Shown here: positions 43,650 to 52,671 of the stretch, piece by piece
Layout: each line of letters begins with the position of its first letter
How positions within the stretch are numbered: the first letter of the stretch is position 1
Assembly: GCA_050250755.1 (NCBI GenBank)
Contig: JBFWOB010000013.1
Coordinates: forward strand, 67,561 to 131,560
Reading direction: 5' to 3'
From: Ga0077555 sp050250755
GTDB taxonomy: Bacteria; Pseudomonadota; Alphaproteobacteria; Rhizobiales; Hyphomicrobiaceae
Length of the DNA stretch: 64,000 bases
Made by a program: the position numbers and the translations under genes
The notes under the pieces: model-generated
Told to the model about the DNA's origin: nothing
Database searches by the model: none
Seen by the model: the letters and a program-made list of their open reading frames with translations, nothing else

Positions 43650-46600
43650 TCAAGCGTTGCGATCGACCTTTCGCTCCTGACCCCGGGCTATCCGCGAGGG
43701 GTCTCGCATTACGCCGCGCTCGTCCACAGATGTGTCGTCGGGTCGAGGAATTCGCGCCAGCCAATCCTTCGCGAGGGCAAGTTCGACTTTCCAGCCAGCG
43801 GCGCGTAGTAGGCCGGGATAAGTCACATAGCGATCGACCACGTCTGCGATCGCATAGTGGCTCGCGTTGTCGGTCAGAATGGCGGTCGTGAAGGCATCCG
43901 CACCGAGCGCTCGTACAGCAACGTCGCAACGCGCCGTCGATTGCCCAAGCCCACGGACCGTCGCCTTCCCTTGATCGCGATACGTCTCGCATATGAAATC
44001 CGCGAGCGGATCCGCGACCTGTGTGGCACGCAAAATGTTTTCCGCGCCAGGATAACCAGCCAATGCCTCACGCATGCCGTCGGCGTTGCCGGTCGAGACC
44101 GCGGATGCGTACATGAGATATCGCTTCAGCGCTTTGGCGCCCTTGTTCCAGTCATTCGTGATCTGGGCGGGATCGATCGAGGTGACGACAGCCACGTGAT
44201 GCTTGGCTCGGCTGAAGATGACGTTGAGCCGTTTCTCGCCTCCCTCCTGATTGATCGGACCGAAATTCATGATCATGCGGCCGGTCGCACCAGGCCCATA
44301 TGCGATCGAGACGATGATGATGTCGCGCTCGTCGCCCTGCACATTTTCCAGGTTTTTGACGAAAAGTTCCTCGTGATCGAGGCCGATGGCGCGTTCGAGG
44401 CGATTGCGAAACGAGGGGTGCTCTGCCGCCAGTCGCTCTAACGCGTCTTCGATTGCTGCCTGCTGCGCTTGCGAAAATGCGACGATCCCGATCGTCTTGC
44501 TGGCATCCTGGCTCAGCAGCGCGCGTACGAGATCGGCGATGTACGTGGCCTCTTTCGTGTTGCGCTGTGCGACGTAGCTCGCGTCGGGCAAGCGATGAAA
44601 GCTGATAGGCCTGTTCAGGACGCGCTGTGCTTGATCCTTCATCGGCATCGAGGTGCTCGTGTCGATCGGTGTCGATGTCGACAAGGGGTGTCGGCTTGGG
44701 ATGGTGCGCAATTGTCCCGAATAGAAAGCCTGATTGCAAAAACCGATCAGGCTTTCATGGCGGCTACGATAGTGCCATTCAAGACGCGTCGCGGGCAATG
44801 CGGCAGCAGCTTTATCGAGCAGGCTCTCGGCCTGCATTCCAAATGCAATATAATCCGGCAGATCGTTCTCATCGGTATCGAGCTTCCGGCCGAAATAGCT
44901 TGGCGGCGGAAGCTGCATTTCATCGCCGACGACGATCATCTGTGGCGCGCGATAGAGCGTCGGTAATGCATCCTCGATCGGGATTTGGCTTGCCTCGTCG
45001 AAAACCACGACATCGAAAAGGCCCTCGTCCAGCGGCAGCGTGTCGGCGACGCTCAACGGGCTCATCATCCAGATCGGCTTGAGATCGCGCACCACCACAC
45101 CGGGGGAGCCCGTGAGAAAATCGCGGAGCGCTGCGCTCGGGCGATGGAGAGAAAACTGGTGTTCCAGGAACGCCCGGCCAACATCGTAGTCGTCGCTCGG
45201 CGAAGCGATGCGGCCGCGAAACCGCGACTTGCGCTCGTCGAGAATGCGTCGCGCATTGAGTGTGCGTAGCTCCGTGAGCTTGGACGCGAGATCTTCCGCA
45301 ACACGCTGCAGATCGCGAGCCGTGACGCGTTGCGCGGCGGTATGTTGCGCAAAGAAGCGTTGGATTTCCATGTGAAGCGATGCGGCGCGCAAGGTATCGA
45401 GCGCAATTGGTTCTCGACGCCAAGTCTGGCCCAGGGCCGGCGCTGCGTAATCGAGATCGCGCATAGCTGCCGCAAGATCGACGAGGTGGTCTTTGATAAC
45501 CTCCAACGCTTCGAGCCGATCCGCGATCGTGCTCGGCGTGGCCTGGTCGAAACTCGGGAAAAGCCTGATAATCGTGTCGCGCGCCTTTTCCAGCGCACTG
45601 TTTTTTGCGGCCAGTGTGAGAACACGGGGGCGCATCTCGTTCTTGCCACCGAGAACCGCGTTAAAGAGCGCCCGTTCGGCGGGGGGAAGCGCGTGTGCTC
45701 TTTCCCAGACGCGCGTCAGACTTGCCCGTAACGCATCGAGATCCTCGATCGAGAGCGATTGCCGTACAAGGCGCGCATGGTCATCGCGCGCGGCAATGAT
45801 CTTTTGCTCATGCGCCAAACTCGCGAGCGCTGCGACGGGATTCCCATGACGCTCACCCAGGTCCTCACTGAGCTTTTGCTTCACAGCGCGCCACTCGGCG
45901 GAGAGGAAGGCCCAGGGCCGGCCGTCGTAGCGACGCGCGATCTTCGTCCATGCCTCGACCTCGGCTGGCGTCGGTTTGCGATGCCAAACTCCATTCACCG
46001 CGGCAGCTTGCGCGAGCTCAATGTCGAGGGCGTCGAGTGTTTGCAGTTGTTCTCGAAGGAGCAGCGTCTCGGGCGCCTCGGAGTCCAACAGGTCGAGACG
46101 TCCGATCGCAGCGAGGGGCTGAAGCTGCGACGCCAGTCGGGTTTGCGCGAGCAAGGTGCTGAGACTCGGCTCCGGTTCATCGACGCCTCGAATTGCAGCG
46201 GATGCCGTGGCTTCGAGATCGGCAACCGCTAAGTGAACGGATGGCAGTATCGATCGCAGATCGGCAATGGGATCTGGGAGATCGAAAAAGCTTTTGGGGA
46301 GTGCGGATAGAACTTCGAGCGCGCGAACCCGTTCCACTGGCACGCCTTGCAGTATCTGCTCAAGAGTTGCGAGCGGCGCTTCACCCTCGACGAATACGCC
46401 CCAGGGCGGGACAGCTTCCCGCTCGCGAAGCGAGATACGTGGCCGCGCGATGGCACGTTCGATCGCTATCCCGAGCAAGTCGCGCAACGTGGTGTCGCCT
46501 GCTCCGACGAAACGCTGCATCGCCGACGAGAATGTGCGGAGCTGGGTCGCGAGTGTTTCGATATCGGCCACGACCGCCGCGCGCTTGTCTCGGATCGTAC

Positions 46601-48782
46601 GGCTCGCACGGCTCGCCAGCCAGCCTTCGTAAAGTGTTTTCAGATTTGCAATGAAGCCGAGTCGATCGTCTCTCGCATCATGGACGAGGCTGGCAAGCTC
46701 TCCAATCCCGGCATCTCGTAATCGTTGGTGCACGACATCGAGTGCGACCCGTTTCTCGCAAACGAAAAGCACCGATTTCCCGTTTGCGGCCAGATCGGCG
46801 AGCAAATTGGCGATCGTCTGCGATTTACCCGCGCCGGGGGGGCCTTGAATGACATAACTCTCGCCCGTCGCCGCGCGCAGGACAGCATCGTCCTGGCTCG
46901 GGTCGGACGGAAGCACCGTATTCCTCTCGGTATGCGGAGTCTTGTCGATGGCGCGTAGCTCTGGGCAAACGCCGAGCTCGAACAGTCGTTTGTAGTTCGC
47001 ATGCGCGCCGCCGTAGCGATCGAGAAGAATCTCATAGTCCCGCACAAGGCTCATTTTGCGCGTATTGAAATTGGCCAAAGTGACGGCGCAGAGATCGATC
47101 TCCCAAATCCTGGGGTCGGCCTGCTCCGTAATCTCCTTTGCAAAATGATTTGTGATGGGCGATAGAACGTCGGCAGGTGCCGGCATGCCGCTTTCGACAT
47201 CGGGCGCCAGAGAGTCAGCCGCGCCGCGCTCGAAAACTGGATGCTGTCTCACAAAGCGATCAAACAACTCGAGGCCGAGCGGCTGATAACTGTCGGCGGA
47301 GTAGGAATAGCCGATCCCTCGCCAATCCTTGAGGCGTACTGTGGAACGACGCTGCCGCCTGCGATGCTCTTCGATCTGGCGTCGAAGAGCCGCTTGCAGC
47401 AACGGCACGTGCGGCGTGTCGGCAACTCGGACGGCAAGGCCAGGACGAGACTTGCCCACGTCGCTCTCGAGACGTTCGCCAAGACCCAGAATTGCGCTGA
47501 GATCCGACATATCGAGTGTTTCGGGCAGATCGACCTGGAAACGGTCGTTGAGGATATACCGCAGGACCGGATTGATTTCGGCCTCTGTGATCGGCGTCTC
47601 GAGCACGAGACTGAAGCTGTCCGTGGTGCCGGCCTGCTTCTTCAGCGACACGGGTAACATTACGAGCGGCGTGTTGATCCGCTCCGCTCTCTCGTCGTCA
47701 TGCCAGCGCAAGAAGGCGAGTACCAGACGCAACTGATTGAAGCCGAGCTCACGCGAATCCTTGCGCGCCGCGCTGCGCACCTTGTCGAGGCTCGGCGCGA
47801 GAAAGGGATAGTCGGCGCACTGCAACCAGCGGCGCAGGTCCAACTCACCTTTCGCCTCTCCCAGTTCGTTCAGACTGGCGAGTCGTTGCAGAAGATCAGA
47901 GGTGGTCGTCAGGAGCTGGCGCGGTCGCAGGGTCGTGTAATCAAGCATGAGCGGCAGGGAGCCACGCGTCAGATCAACGCCGTGGCGATCAGCAAAATAA
48001 AGAAGCTTGTTACGCCGCGTGACCTCGAACAGGCGATTGCGAAAATATTCCTGCGTGCGTTCGCGACGAAGACTGAGATCGGCAACGTCGGCAAGCTCGC
48101 TCGCCTTCGCTTCCGCATCGTCGACCTCGACGGAGCGATAATCATCGATCAAATCGATCAAGGCGGACAGGTCTGCAGCGCGCTCGGTGCGCCGCAACTT
48201 GGTCATGTCGGCAATGACGCGTGCAAGGACGGGATGGAGACCGGGGTTGAGGCGGACGAGATTGTCGCGATGTTTGACGAACTGCGTGAGATCGCCGACA
48301 TCGCGAAAGTCGAGCTGTGTGGCGAGACTGGCCATCAGCATGCCGAGATGAAAAATATCGGTCAGTGCATCATGGTGTCCAAGTATCTGCTCCCAACTCG
48401 CGTAGCCCGGATAATAAAGCGGTCTCTGTGGAATACCGTCGGGTTTACCGATCAAACCTTGACCGCGCTGGGCGTCATCGCCCTCGTCAGGCGCACGCTC
48501 TGGAGGCGGCGCATCATTCTCGGGGGCAAGCTCGATTTCGGCAATCTCATTGCTACCAATCGGTACACGGCCAAGTGAGATCTCGCCATCGGGGCTCACA
48601 TGCAGCAGGTCGACCCTGTCGAGCGCCGCAACGCGTCCGGCTTCGTGGAGCTCGAGACACTCTTCGAACAACGACCGCACAGCGCGGACGATATCTTCGC
48701 TGCCGAGAGAATCCGCTCGGCGAAACCGCCGGAGAAGATCGTCGAACGAGGCATCCCAATCGTATGTGGTGTTGTCGAGCAT
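43650..48782 (-). CDS. DUF4011-type SF1 helicase with kinase-like N-terminus and degenerate nuclease-like C-terminus
   Basis: A 1710-residue protein. Residues about 45-215 pattern like a protein-kinase C-lobe without catalytic residues (PLYYPGYASWEQ, DIFHLG, NPGLHPVLARVIADMT). A DUF4011-like motif, RLFEVTRRNKLLYFA, follows near 247. Helicase motifs are intact: Walker A GPPGAGKSQ (K653), Walker B VVVFDEASQ near 1260, GDEMQLPP, WHYRSRHESLIGF, and the late VQGDERDIIIVS and NVIFSRAKHH near 1524. Residues about 1585-1680 follow the Vsr/MTES_1575 nuclease layout, with Asp in CDVAV, but ILTDN replaces the usual ECDG acid pair. It is 5 bp behind its partner gene. A defence role by analogy to Hhe-type helicases is inferred. 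Confidence 0.88.
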   Translation of the reverse strand: MLDNTTYDWDASFDDLLRRFRRADSLGSEDIVRAVRSLFEECLELHEAGRVAALDRVDLLHVSPDGEISLGRVPIGSNEIAEIELAPENDAPPPERAPDEGDDAQRGQGLIGKPDGIPQRPLYYPGYASWEQILGHHDALTDIFHLGMLMASLATQLDFRDVGDLTQFVKHRDNLVRLNPGLHPVLARVIADMTKLRRTERAADLSALIDLIDDYRSVEVDDAEAKASELADVADLSLRRERTQEYFRNRLFEVTRRNKLLYFADRHGVDLTRGSLPLMLDYTTLRPRQLLTTTSDLLQRLASLNELGEAKGELDLRRWLQCADYPFLAPSLDKVRSAARKDSRELGFNQLRLVLAFLRWHDDERAERINTPLVMLPVSLKKQAGTTDSFSLVLETPITEAEINPVLRYILNDRFQVDLPETLDMSDLSAILGLGERLESDVGKSRPGLAVRVADTPHVPLLQAALRRQIEEHRRRQRRSTVRLKDWRGIGYSYSADSYQPLGLELFDRFVRQHPVFERGAADSLAPDVESGMPAPADVLSPITNHFAKEITEQADPRIWEIDLCAVTLANFNTRKMSLVRDYEILLDRYGGAHANYKRLFELGVCPELRAIDKTPHTERNTVLPSDPSQDDAVLRAATGESYVIQGPPGAGKSQTIANLLADLAANGKSVLFVCEKRVALDVVHQRLRDAGIGELASLVHDARDDRLGFIANLKTLYEGWLASRASRTIRDKRAAVVADIETLATQLRTFSSAMQRFVGAGDTTLRDLLGIAIERAIARPRISLREREAVPPWGVFVEGEAPLATLEQILQGVPVERVRALEVLSALPKSFFDLPDPIADLRSILPSVHLAVADLEATASAAIRGVDEPEPSLSTLLAQTRLASQLQPLAAIGRLDLLDSEAPETLLLREQLQTLDALDIELAQAAAVNGVWHRKPTPAEVEAWTKIARRYDGRPWAFLSAEWRAVKQKLSEDLGERHGNPVAALASLAHEQKIIAARDDHARLVRQSLSIEDLDALRASLTRVWERAHALPPAERALFNAVLGGKNEMRPRVLTLAAKNSALEKARDTIIRLFPSFDQATPSTIADRLEALEVIKDHLVDLAAAMRDLDYAAPALGQTWRREPIALDTLRAASLHMEIQRFFAQHTAAQRVTARDLQRVAEDLASKLTELRTLNARRILDERKSRFRGRIASPSDDYDVGRAFLEHQFSLHRPSAALRDFLTGSPGVVVRDLKPIWMMSPLSVADTLPLDEGLFDVVVFDEASQIPIEDALPTLYRAPQMIVVGDEMQLPPPSYFGRKLDTDENDLPDYIAFGMQAESLLDKAAAALPATRLEWHYRSRHESLIGFCNQAFYSGQLRTIPSRHPLSTSTPIDTSTSMPMKDQAQRVLNRPISFHRLPDASYVAQRNTKEATYIADLVRALLSQDASKTIGIVAFSQAQQAAIEDALERLAAEHPSFRNRLERAIGLDHEELFVKNLENVQGDERDIIIVSIAYGPGATGRMIMNFGPINQEGGEKRLNVIFSRAKHHVAVVTSIDPAQITNDWNKGAKALKRYLMYASAVSTGNADGMREALAGYPGAENILRATQVADPLADFICETYRDQGKATVRGLGQSTARCDVAVRALGADAFTTAILTDNASHYAIADVVDRYVTYPGLLRAAGWKVELALAKDWLARIPRPDDTSVDERGVMRDPSRIARGQERKVDRNA

Positions 48783-48787
48783 CGAGA

Positions 48788-49942
48788 TTATGCGGCTCGA
48801 CCGGCAAGGCCGGCTTGCAGGCCGCGGCGGCCGCGCAGCTCCCGGCGGGCGATCTCGCGGAACCGCGTGCCAATGCCGAGTTCGTCCGCCGCGCCAGCGG
48901 CAACCGCGATGGCATTGCGCAGACGTGTTCCTTCGACCGTGGCTAAATCCAGGAGAAGATAGGTGAGATAATCTGTGACGCTCGCGCCCAAAGCGGCGGG
49001 CGGCGGCTTGAGGGGGCCGGTATTAGAGACGGGCTTGTAATCGGGAATTATCTCACGGGCATGCGCGATCGCGGCTGGTGTGCCCCCGGCAGGCTCGGAG
49101 AGGACGCGATCGAATATCTCGCGAGTCAGCTTGCCCAGCGTATCTTGGTCGAGCAGGTCGAGTGAGCCAAGCTCGATCGGGGTGGAAAACAAGCTCTCGG
49201 AAATGCGTGCCGTATCGCCGCCTGCCGCCGTCGATCGGGCGAGTGCAACGGCGCGCACATCAAGCTCGGACGGGCCTGGGGTAGGGTTCCGATCGCCGAT
49301 ATTCGCATCCGCGAGCTTCAGATAGGCCTCTGGGTCCCCAGCCTGAGCACTCGGGCGGCCTTTGAAAAGCACGCGGACTGCGGCAGCGCGGTCTTTGCTG
49401 GCGACGAACCCGCCCATGTCGCAATAGGCCTCGATCAAAAGCCTGAAGCGGCGCCAGGTCTCGAACATCTCGGGCGCGCAGCCTTCCTGCCGAACGAGCC
49501 AGCGAAGCATCCTGGCGGCGATGTGAATGCGACCGTCGCGCATGTGATAGAGCCCGAACCGCGCAATTGCTCGCCCCATGGCCGCGAGACGTTCGGACTC
49601 CGCAGCAAGGAGGTTGAGGATGTCGCCGGCAAACGCGATCCGAATCTCGTCAGGCACGAAAACAAGATACGTGTGCGGGAACGCGGGCGCGTCCTGAAGC
49701 TGAAAGAGAGCGACCGACGCATCGAGATCCAAGCGGTCACGGGCTGTCTCGGCAAGCGCGTACAAGCCCTCGTTGCCCCCATTTCGCGGCAATCGGCTCG
49801 AGCGTCGCTGGAGATCTGCCGTCGTCAGGTCTTGGTAGCGCGGACTGATATGCTCCGATTGAAACCACTGCCAGAGATCGGGCGCGTTCCGCTCCAACTT
49901 GTCAGCGATGGCGAGATGGTACGGAAACGGTTCGAGCGGCAT
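48788..49942 (-). CDS. Uncharacterised partner of the helicase, resembling a degenerate M48 peptidase
   Basis: A 384-residue soluble protein with no signal peptide. Residues 95-212 follow the order of M48-type metallopeptidases: a strand pair, IRIAFAGDILNLL, then the site of the zinc helix, AMGRAIARFGLY (122-132), where HExxH would be GRAIAR here. A third-ligand region follows, where EAYCDMGGFVASKD (171-184) stands for EIYADRGA. All histidine ligands are therefore gone. The C-terminal 170 residues are helical and unassigned. ATG 49942 opens the recognisable protein; in-frame sequence to 50032 looks non-coding. A promoter should lie in the 219-bp gap upstream (49943-50161). The M48 likeness is my alignment by eye. 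Confidence 0.7.
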   Translation of the reverse strand: MPLEPFPYHLAIADKLERNAPDLWQWFQSEHISPRYQDLTTADLQRRSSRLPRNGGNEGLYALAETARDRLDLDASVALFQLQDAPAFPHTYLVFVPDEIRIAFAGDILNLLAAESERLAAMGRAIARFGLYHMRDGRIHIAARMLRWLVRQEGCAPEMFETWRRFRLLIEAYCDMGGFVASKDRAAAVRVLFKGRPSAQAGDPEAYLKLADANIGDRNPTPGPSELDVRAVALARSTAAGGDTARISESLFSTPIELGSLDLLDQDTLGKLTREIFDRVLSEPAGGTPAAIAHAREIIPDYKPVSNTGPLKPPPAALGASVTDYLTYLLLDLATVEGTRLRNAIAVAAGAADELGIGTRFREIARRELRGRRGLQAGLAGRAA

Positions 49943-50161
49943 CGCGTCTCCCTCGCATCGGCGCCTCGCGGCTTCTATCGTCAAGCTCGCAGCGCAGATA
50001 CGCGACACGGGTTGCCGCTTGCAAGTCTCCACTCCCGATTCTTTCTGCCCGTTGTGCGGAAGGAGCGGGACGCCACGCAGTTGTGCACCGGCATGTGCGG
50101 TAGCGACCCGGGCAGGGCCGTCTCCGCCATCGCGGAACCGCTGTTGGCGCCGCGGTGGGCG

Positions 50162-51772
50162 TCAGCCGAGTGTGGCGTCGGAGCCCAGGATAACCGTCGC
50201 CTGCGACGACAAGACACCACCATTGCCGTGAGCGAGAGCCGTCGCTGCACCCGCGACCTGACGAGCGCCGCACTCGCCGCGGATCTGGCGCACGGCTTCG
50301 ATGAGCAGGAAGATGCCGTACATGCCGGGATGGCAGTAAGAGAGGCCGCCGCCATTGGTGTTGACGGCGAGGCTGCCCTTTGGCGCGATGCGGCCATCCT
50401 CGACGAAGCGCCCGCCTTCTCCTTTCGGGCAGAAGCCAAGGTCCTCGAGAAACAGGATGGTGTTGATGGTGAAGGCATCATAGAGCGCGAGAACGCCGAT
50501 GTCCTTCGGTCCGAGGCCAGCCATGGCGTAGGCAATTTCGCCAGAGCGCTTGGCGCCCGTGAGCGTCAGATCCGGCATCGACGAGATTGACGCATGTGTG
50601 ATCGATTGTCCGCAGCCCAGGACGTATGCTGGCTTTTTCTTCAACGTGCGTGCCCTGTCCGCCGAGGTCACGACGACGGCCCCGCCACCGTCGGTTGAAA
50701 GACAGCAATCGCGAACCGTGAAGGGGGTGCTGATCGGACGCGCCGCCAGCACGCCCTCGATGGTGAGCGGCTTGCGATCCCACGCCGCGGGATTGAGCTG
50801 GGCCCACTCGCGGGCGGCAACGGCGACGGCGGCAAGTTGCTCGCGGGTGGTGCCGTACTGCAGCATGTGGCGGCGGGCGGCCATGGCGTAGGCGCTTGCC
50901 GGCAGGAATGGCTTGAAGGGGGTCTCGTACGGGTTGATCTCTCGAACGGATGCTTGCCGCCGGCCGACGCTGCGCTGCGTGCTGCCATAGGCGATGACCG
51001 CGACGCTGCAAAGACCCGCCTCGATGGCCTGCTGCGCCTGCGCGACGTGATACTCGAACGACGATCCGCCGACGATGGTCGATCCGATGAAGGGCGCATC
51101 GATTCCGAGGTACTCGCTCAGTGCTAACGCTGATGTGCGTGCTTGAGTGGTTGCGCAGAACAGGCCATCCACATCCGACAGTTTCAGGCCGCAATCGTCG
51201 AGGGCGCGCGTGATGCCCTGCGCCATCAGGTCGATGGGGGTCAATCCGGCGGCCACTTGTCCAATGTCGGACTCTGCCACGCCGACGATCGCCGCGCTGC
51301 CGCGCCGAGCCGTACCAGCGGCCTTTCGCCGACTGACGACGGGTCCAGCATTGGACGCCGGAACGGCGGCGGGACGTGAGGGCTCGGCCCTCGCATCAGC
51401 GAGCGGGATGAAGACGGGAATGGGCTCCGAATCGCCGCCTGGGCGATGGACCCGGAACGCCACGCGCATACCGATCGTAACTGCATCAGGAGCGATGTCC
51501 TCCACCCGGCTCATCAGCCGGAATCCTTCGTCGCAGTCGATCAGGGCGACATTGTACGCGCCGCCATCAACCGAGTGGACCGTCGTCGTCGAATGAACCG
51601 TTCCGTGGCCGCTCGCGATGCGCCATTCCAGATTGGTCGAGCCGGTGAATGGGCATACCAGTCGCGGGAAGAAGACGGCGCGCTGGGCAGCAGGGCTCCA
51701 CTGATAGGCGAGTTCGCCCTTCTCGAGATGGGCGACGTAGGTTGCGTGCGGTGGAGCCTTTGGATCGGCCAT
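50162..51772 (-). CDS. DUF35 OB-fold / thiolase-like fusion protein
   Basis: A 536-residue fusion. Residues 1-130 are a DUF35 (acyl-CoA-associated OB-fold) domain, with a zinc-ribbon remnant FPRLVCPFTGSTNLEW retaining one Cys. Residues 160-536 are a thiolase-like domain: AAIVGVAESDIG, GGSSFEYHVAQAQQAIEAGL, YDAFTINTILFLEDLGFCPKGEGG and ALAHGNGG. The canonical nucleophile position reads Ser in GGSS, and the late Cys is absent, as in Ltp2-type retro-aldolases that work with a separate DUF35 partner. It probably cleaves or forms C-C bonds of a branched acyl-CoA. A role alongside the CoA-transferases 2.6 kb away is possible. Confidence 0.85.
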   Translation of the reverse strand: MADPKAPPHATYVAHLEKGELAYQWSPAAQRAVFFPRLVCPFTGSTNLEWRIASGHGTVHSTTTVHSVDGGAYNVALIDCDEGFRLMSRVEDIAPDAVTIGMRVAFRVHRPGGDSEPIPVFIPLADARAEPSRPAAVPASNAGPVVSRRKAAGTARRGSAAIVGVAESDIGQVAAGLTPIDLMAQGITRALDDCGLKLSDVDGLFCATTQARTSALALSEYLGIDAPFIGSTIVGGSSFEYHVAQAQQAIEAGLCSVAVIAYGSTQRSVGRRQASVREINPYETPFKPFLPASAYAMAARRHMLQYGTTREQLAAVAVAAREWAQLNPAAWDRKPLTIEGVLAARPISTPFTVRDCCLSTDGGGAVVVTSADRARTLKKKPAYVLGCGQSITHASISSMPDLTLTGAKRSGEIAYAMAGLGPKDIGVLALYDAFTINTILFLEDLGFCPKGEGGRFVEDGRIAPKGSLAVNTNGGGLSYCHPGMYGIFLLIEAVRQIRGECGARQVAGAATALAHGNGGVLSSQATVILGSDATLG

Positions 51773-52085
51773 GGCAAATCTCCCCTGCTGACCGGCGTCG
51801 ACTTATTGTTAATCGTGAAGCTATGCGGGAATGTGCACAGTGGCCAGCCCCGAAGGCGATTCGGCCAACGAGCGAACCGGGGTCGCGTTTCCCGATCTTT
51901 TCAGTGCCATTATCTGGAATGTGAAACTCCATGATATGCTTAGAGTTTACGCTCAATTCGGAGATGGCTCGCGTGCCGGAGTGGCGTCCGTCTCGCGCGC
52001 ATCGGCGACAAAAGGCGGAAGCGGCTCCGCGCCATCGACGCGGGCCAGACTGGCGTGTAATCGATCTGGAAGAGGACCTGCGAGC
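51773..52085. other. Divergent intergenic region
   Basis: This 313-bp gap separates the DUF35-thiolase and Nudix genes. An AT-richer patch around 51930-51960 (ATGATATGCTTAGAGTTTACG) may hold promoter sequence. The Nudix frame is open upstream to 51831, but the start there lacks a ribosome site. Confidence 0.35.
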
Positions 52086-52544
52086 GTGGGCTTGACCCGA
52101 TTGCTGACGAGCCGGACCACTGCCATCCAGGTTGCGGCATTGCCGCTTCAGCGTTCGCCGGCTGGGCGGTTGGCCGTCGGCCTTATTACGAGCCGTGGCA
52201 CGGGGCGATGGGTTTTGCCGAAAGGCTGGCCTGTGCCCGGCGTTACGCTTGCCGAAGCGGCTGCCATCGAAGCGCGCGAGGAAGCCGGTTTTATCGGCAG
52301 GATCATGGAAGATCCGATCGGCCGGTACCGGTACAGGAAGGATCTGCACACGTTCGCGAGCATGGTGTGCGAGGTGCAGGTTTTTCCATTGTACGTCAGC
52401 GGACAGCTTTCGGCATGGCGCGAGAAAAAACAGCGCCGGGTGGCCTTCTTCTGGCCGGAGGCCGCGGCCCAGTGCGTCGATGAGCCGGAGCTGGCAGTGC
52501 TCCTGCGAGCCTTGCGCAACAACGATAATCTCGGTTCTGTATGA
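52086..52544 (+). CDS. Nudix hydrolase
   Basis: A 152-residue Nudix protein. The fold opens IQVAALPLQRSPAGRLAVGL, and the Nudix box region is PKGWPVPGVTLAEAAAIEAR, then EEAGF. The metal-binding EExG is kept, while the first box acid is Val. The layout resembles DIPP-type polyphosphate phosphohydrolases (PKGWP). GTG 52086 has GAGGA about 9 bases upstream and matches the usual domain length. ATG 51936 is an alternative. It is followed by a hairpin. Confidence 0.8.
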   Translation: MGLTRLLTSRTTAIQVAALPLQRSPAGRLAVGLITSRGTGRWVLPKGWPVPGVTLAEAAAIEAREEAGFIGRIMEDPIGRYRYRKDLHTFASMVCEVQVFPLYVSGQLSAWREKKQRRVAFFWPEAAAQCVDEPELAVLLRALRNNDNLGSV

Positions 52545-52549
52545 CCGCG

Positions 52550-52570
52550 GCAGCGTGGGGGACACGCTGC
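52550..52570 (+). terminator. Hairpin after the Nudix gene
   Basis: GCAGCGTG at 52550-52557 pairs perfectly with CACGCTGC at 52563-52570 around GGGGA, 6 bp after the gene. There is no T-run. Confidence 0.45.
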
Positions 52571-52671
52571 TCGTATCAACTCAAGCTTGGGTGCCGGCGT
52601 CGAAATGATCTCGCCGAGCCGCGGAGGCGCAAGTACGTGCTCGACATGAATAACCGGGTGGGGGACGTCCT

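Noticed and set aside
42868..43650. Genomic island inserted at tRNA-Sec
   Set aside because: No integrase, no direct repeat of the tRNA end was found, and the 3' side abuts an ordinary aldo/keto reductase gene.
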